Shown: in pieces, positions 59,123 through 64,000 of the stretch | Layout: the number at the start of each line of letters is the position of its first letter | Position numbering within the stretch: the stretch's first letter is position 1 | Source: Dillenia suffruticosa | Lineage: Eukaryota; Streptophyta; Magnoliopsida; Dilleniales; Dilleniaceae | Direction: 5' to 3' | Length of the DNA stretch: 64,000 nucleotides | NCBI GenBank assembly: GCA_033439265.1 | Contig: JAVTVX010000016.1 | Span: forward strand, 16,352,701 to 16,416,700 | Notes under the pieces: model-generated | The model's input: only the letters and a program-made list of their open reading frames with translations | Told to the model about the DNA's origin: nothing | Databases searched by the model: none | Translations under genes and position numbers: made by a program

Positions 59123-60881
59123 AACCCCGAGAACAATCAGAAGATTTTCTCACCATGATTTGAAGTTTGAGCCATTCAACATGGGAATAGAGTTGAGTTG
59201 GACATTGATATTGGTGGAAATAGTGTTAACTGTCAAAACAGAAAACAATGATCAATATATGCTTAAACAGAACTTTAAAACCAAATAAATTCAAATATGA
59301 GAAATTCTCATCATAAGATACCGATAGTTCCATTAATATTTTATCTATGGACAAAATAATTTACTTGAAAATTGTATCTTAATATAGTAATCAAATACTG
59401 ACAATAGAGTATGTCAACCAACTATCTTACTTTGGGCCGATAAATTGATTACATGAAAAAATCGAAAAATTGTCACGCATTTATTACCGCAATGTGCATA
59501 TGTAATTCCGTCAAATACAGACCTTCCTTTGGGTCGATCGGTATCCACATGAATTGTATATACACAACATTTTATATCCCGAAAAATAAATTAATTTCCA
59601 CAAGAGAGGTCACTTTGATGACATCTTGCTTCTATTAATTTATCTCGAAATATATATAAAACCATACTCATATTTGAATAATATCCGTAATTGAAAATTT
59701 TTCAATTTTATCCTGATGGACTCAATTTCTTGAGAATTTGGCTATTTAAAACCCAATCTTATAAACTTTAAATTGAGTAAAAAAAAAAGAAAATTCAATT
59801 TTATTAAATCTGTCTCCATCATCTTTTTTTTACCATTCCTATACTTTCGTTGTCGGCATAAAACCAAAATTTTAACCTTTTGCCGACAACTGATCCAAAA
59901 CTTAGCCAATTCTCATTCTGTAACAGAGGACACTAGAAAAGTTCTCAGGTAGGTGGTGAGTTCACTTAGAACCGCTTAACTTATCCCCATCTTGTTGACA
60001 GAACTTTCCTAAATATGTCATGTCATAACATACTAAAAGATTGACCAGTCTTGAATATAAAAGAAATAATAAAGAATGATAAGGATGAAAATATGTTCAA
60101 TTGAGTCCAATGAGTTTCAAAACCTTTTAAACCCAGGATTGAGTTTATTTGGGCCCAAAATGGCCCACAAAATCTTTTTATTTTTTTGAAAAAAAAAATA
60201 TTGATCCCTTTTGTGATGTGGATTTGCAATAAAAGGAAAAATTCTATTTTGTTGGAATTTGATAGTTTTCCTTTGAAATTGGCAAGTCATATTTTAAAAG
60301 GAAATCAAATCTAAAAAATGTCCTTTTTAAAAAAAAAAATTAAAATATTCTTTTAAATTGAAAATTTTCAAAATTAGATTTGGAGTTACAAAAAAAAAAA
60401 AACCATAAAATTGATACCCAAAAGAATGAAAGTCCATAAAAAAAAAAAAAAAAAAAAAGATCTTTGACGTGCACCCTTTTTCCTTTTTTTTTTGGAAGAA
60501 AGTTCATTGCAAAAAAAAAAAGGGTAAGTTTCAAAAATAATACACTAAAATTTACATATACATATATCATTGAAAATCCCAAAGATCAAAAGAAGGTCAA
60601 CTTCCTTTTTTTTTTGTTTGAAACGATCCAAAAAATGGCACAAATATATATATATTTTAAAAAAGGGCCGGATGTTGATTTTAACGAAAAACTAAAAATC
60701 GACTTTAATAAAACTGAATGTCGACTTTGATGAAGATTAAATGTCGACTTGATGAAAACTTTTTAGATTTTTTTTTATTCAAATCCATTCAAAACATACA
60801 TATCTTCAAAATTCATATAATATCAAAAATCATAATAAAACTTAAAATATACATAAAAATTCCAATGGCTCAAAGCACGAG
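59123..60881 (-). mobile_element. Long untranslated leader of the copia element
   Basis: About 1.76 kb between gag and the primer site, with no coding sequence. It has several A runs on the plus strand (60391, 60439, 60513). Open frames at 60340-60582 and 60464-60730 arise from these runs. Confidence 0.7.
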
Positions 60882-60882
60882 T

Positions 60883-60896
60883 GGCTCTGATACCAC
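60883..60896 (-). other. Primer-binding site of the copia element
   Basis: On the minus strand GTGGTATCAGAGCC directly follows the LTR end and matches the initiator tRNA-Met site. Confidence 0.9.
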
Positions 60897-60897
60897 T

Positions 60898-61476
60898 TGT
60901 TGAGAAAATTATTTAATACAAAACCATATCAAAATCGTATTAAATTATTAGAATTAAAAACTTAATAAACTGAAATTAAAATTTAGAACGGATCGAAATT
61001 ATACATGACCCCATAACTGGAAACTAAATAGGATGAAATCTTGATTCGACCTTCGTCTGGGTAGAATCCTAGTCACGGCCTTCCGGTCAAATATATTCTC
61101 ACAAAATCTCTCTATATGATGGGAGTATTAGGGAGAAAAGTAATGCATTGATTCGGGGACCAAAACCTTTATTTATAGTTGTAGATGGTGACTTTACTTT
61201 CAAATTCATAATAGAATTTGCCTATTTAATCTATTTCAGTTGTCTTACCAAATTCACATGAATTTAGGTAACTTTTCAACCATTCTTAGGTTACCCTTTG
61301 ACATTCTTTATTTAACCCATCATAAATAATAAATATTTATTGATATTTATATATTTATTTATTTTCATATCTTTTAAGATATTTAAATCTAAATTATTAA
61401 ATTTTTTAAATTTATCAGACCACATGATTTTATGTTATGAATTTGATAGCAAGCAAAACATGATTATTTTCCAACA
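60898..61476 (-). repeat. 5' LTR of the copia element
   Basis: 579 bp, aligning with 45043-45657. It begins on the minus strand at 61476 (TGTTGG) and ends CTCAACA. Length difference to the other LTR reflects several small indels. Confidence 0.9.
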
Positions 61477-61665
61477 ATGGCAACTTCGCGCGCGGAGTAA
61501 AAGTGTCTGTGGAATGGATTTAAAAGTTAACATGACTATGACAGGATATAAAAAGAAAACTTGTACTTCTGAAGTTACCTAATAGAGGGTTCCATATAAA
61601 AACCGGCCAAACATGAGTAGTCTTGTCAAAGTTCAAGAGGCTTGAAAACGTATACCTCAAATGGG
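61477..61665 (+). promoter_or_regulatory. Second copy of the receptor-kinase upstream region, part 2
   Basis: It continues the homology broken at 45042: CAACTTCGCGCGCGGAGTAA, then TTCTGAAGTTACC, AGAGGGTTCCAT, GTAGTCTTGTCAAAGTTCAA and GTATACCTCAAA, corresponding to 36290-36415. It has about 47 bases (61504-61550) with no counterpart in the first copy. No kinase start follows; homology ends near 61665. Confidence 0.8.
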
Positions 61666-64000
61666 CAAAACAAAATTTTAAATTTGACTAATTTCTTTGA
61701 TGGCCGATTGTGGTGTTCAAGAATCCGAGCCCGCGGTTTGGCTCGAACGTGTTAGTCAACTGAAGTGGGCCCATGTGGGTTTTACAGATTTTAATTTTTA
61801 TATTTTTATTTTATTCTATTATAATGTTATTTAACCAAATGAAAAGTAATTTAGTAAAAATAATTTTGTAAGAAAAATTTATCTTTAATAATAATTATTA
61901 TAATGTTCAACTGAATTAATCTTCAATTTTATAAACTGTATACATCAAATGTAGAACCTTTTGGAAATTGTGTCTTTGCAAATTGGGAAATTTTCACGCA
62001 CTATGAGATTTTTCTTGTAAAATACTAATTGAGACTGCTATTTTCTTATAACTGAATTAACTTTGAAGGGTGTGAACTCATGCTAGACTCTTGTGAAACG
62101 ATTTCGTCACTACTTTGGAAGTAGCTAGGTTATATAATATAATAACATCCCTTGGATATTTGTAGCCAGGTCACATAAAAAGATGTTTGTGTGGTGGTGT
62201 CTAACAAAAAATAATACCCCATGTTTGGCTTTGCAGCTCATGGCGATGATTTTATCCATTTATTTACGTTAAGTTAAATTTACTAAAGAAAGCTTGTGCA
62301 ATCTGTAATAATCGGAAAAAAAAAATAAAGATATGATTCATTATGTTAAAAGTTTTAGATTAATTATACCAAAAGTTTTAAATTTTACTTATTTAACTCT
62401 GGACTATCCCACCCTATTTTTTAAAAATTATTTGAATTCGAGATTTCTAAAAAGAATAGATGATTTTAGTTGAGTTATTAGTTATCGGTGGCTATTCCAA
62501 CACTCAAAATTTAGGATAGACGATTAACGACTATAGGTAAGTAATGAACCGATAAATGAATAGAATACAATAGTCTTTTAAAAGGATGCCAAAAACCAAA
62601 CAATAATTAGAATTTGAACCGACCTTTTAGTTCATTAAGTGTCGCATTACTGATTTATGTTACCTTTTAGTTCATTTAGTGTTGCATTGCCGATTTATGT
62701 TGAAGCAACCTTTCATTTCAAATATTCTTTAGATCGTTAATTGTTGTCTTCTGGTGTTGATTCTGTAGGTTTTGCTTAGTCTTTTGCCGCTGGTCTTTGT
62801 CAATCATTAAGTCGACTAGGCTTTTCTTTCGTGTGACTGTTTATCAGTTTTAGTTGCTTTTATTTTGGGTGTGTTGTTGTAAATTTCTAGCTTATGGTTT
62901 TTTTTTTTTTTTTTTTGGTTGTAAACCCATTTTTAAGGACATATCTTTGCTCATTTTGGCATAGTATCAATTCCCATTTCAGAATTTTCTTCCTGCTCGA
63001 ATCCAAGTATTTGAAAATATCAATAAAGTAAATTATTTTTACAAATATATTTTGAGGGTTTACACAGAGGAGAAAGAAAAGAGAGAACTTTTTGTAGACA
63101 AAATTAATTTTTGTAACAAAGATAATTTTTGTATCACTGATATTTTTTAGGGAGAGAAATAGAAAGAAGAATGATTTTTAGGCAAAGAAAAGACTCCTGA
63201 GCAAGTTGTTTGTAAAACTTGAACTATAGAAAGACCAAATAATTATACATACACCAAAAAGGTGGGTCCGAACAGATGCACTGTAGATTTAGTAAATAAA
63301 TGTGATATATTACTTAACTAAGTTTCAGTTTCGAAATATAAAAATAGGAAAGACTATGTTAAGAGCTCTCCTAAATTCGATTCGAGAATATTCAGACTAG
63401 ATTTGTTCCTGATACGGGTTTGTTTATTAAAAAAATAAAAGAAGGGTCCTTTTTTATTCAGTGGATTTACCATTCTTCAGAATAGTCGAACCTTGTTTTG
63501 CATTGTGCTCCGCTTTGGTTTCACGCAACTTGGAAAGCAATTCGTTTTTCTCAGGCTTCTACTTAGGACAGGTCGACTCGCCTGGACTTGGCGGGTCAAA
63601 CATAAGTGGGTGAGTGCAAGTGGTAATTCATACTTTTTTTGAAAATTTTCCTAAATTCATAATAAATTAGTAATTGATATCTTTTATCAATGTTAAAATC
63701 TAACTTATAGTCGAAAATTTTAAAAGGTCCTTTTTTTTCAGTATGGACCATGGAGGCCTGCGGAAGAAAGCAGTTCAAAGACGGCATTATGCCCCGGCGG
63801 AGTACTTGACGGGACGTTTATGTGGAAACATTAAGGGTCAGTTACATCAAATTGACCAGACTTAATAATTACTTTTTTAATTCTATTCTAGAAAAATAAA
63901 TATCTATTGTCAGCTATTTAGGAGAGATAGGTAAATTGCGGCACTATTACATGCAATGCATTTGAAAATTTTAGTTTAGCTAATGAATATATATATTTAA
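61666..64000. other. AT-rich intergenic sequence, no gene recognised
   Basis: I see no protein domain, transposon terminus or RNA gene. Features are a perfect-period 40-bp duplication at 62621-62700 and T or A homopolymers (for example 62900-62916). Confidence 0.5.
62621..62700. repeat. Two-copy 40-bp tandem duplication
   Basis: 62621-62660 and 62661-62700 match at 34 of 40 positions (ACCTTTTAGTTCATTAAGTG against ACCTTTTAGTTCATTTAGTG, then TCGCATTACTGATTTATGT against TTGCATTGCCGATTTATGT), with no indel. Confidence 0.85.

Larger units (their letters stand above)
45043..61476 (-). mobile_element. Ty1/copia retrotransposon, minus strand, split by Tekay copy 2
   Basis: LTRs of 615 and 579 bp (45043-45657 and 60898-61476) start, on the minus strand, TGTTGGA and end CCCAACA or CTCAACA. 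A tRNA-Met primer site lies inside the right LTR, and gag and integrase-before-reverse-transcriptase order place it in copia. Target copies are ACGGT (45038-45042) and ATGGC (61477-61481); the unoccupied paralogous site at 36288 reads ACGGC, so each copy differs by one transition. Without the nested Tekay element it is about 7.3 kb. Stops and shifts make it inactive. Confidence 0.9.

Overview
The window is intergenic nuclear DNA of a flowering plant, probably a eudicot; I cannot name the species. The evidence is one spliced leucine-rich-repeat receptor kinase gene of the plant immune-receptor type in a bed of plant LTR retrotransposons (Tekay chromovirus, Athila, Tat/Ogre-like and copia lineages) and a CACTA DNA transposon with a perfect 3-bp target duplication. 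Most track-length open frames are LTR, simple-repeat or antisense shadows.

Left part (1-36150) is almost wholly transposon. At 88-3325 lies the 5' LTR of a minus-strand Tekay element whose body is off the window. 3331-6427 holds two opposing copia-like LTR segments, one carrying about 30 copies of an AAGTCGACTTG-like palindrome. 6428-9133 is an Ogre-like solo LTR with TSD TAAGA. 9139-22464 is a three-level nest: a minus-strand Tat-type gypsy element, split in its RNase H by an Athila-type element (11124-21018, TSD ATAGG), itself split by a non-autonomous CACTA element (16423-19380, TSD TCT). 22465-32790 is a decayed plus-strand Tekay element with both LTRs, gag and pol. 32871-36058 is a Tekay solo LTR with TSD CCCTT.

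Middle (36158-44916) is host DNA: promoter, a two-exon LRR-XII-like non-RD receptor kinase gene (36615-39999, 1027 codons, apparently intact) and about 5 kb of AT-rich downstream sequence without a recognisable gene.

Right part (44917-64000) begins with a second, partial copy of the kinase promoter, split by a minus-strand copia element (45043-61476), which is itself split in its RNase H end by a complete minus-strand Tekay element (46115-55269, TSD AATAC on both sides). No kinase coding sequence follows the second promoter copy, so it looks like the remnant of a duplicated receptor gene. The last 2.3 kb is AT-rich with no gene I can support.

Most interesting observations: (1) both Tekay copies have an in-frame stop just after a conserved donor-like GGTAAT at the gag/protease junction; removal of a GT-AG interval in copy 1 would fuse gag to pol in frame, suggesting a splicing switch between Gag and Gag-Pol; (2) TSDs and an uninterrupted paralogous site allow insertion order to be read directly; (3) the Athila-type element is a pol-less deletion derivative; (4) the palindromic motif array. 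I found no dedicated undescribed defence, metabolic or regulatory system beyond these.
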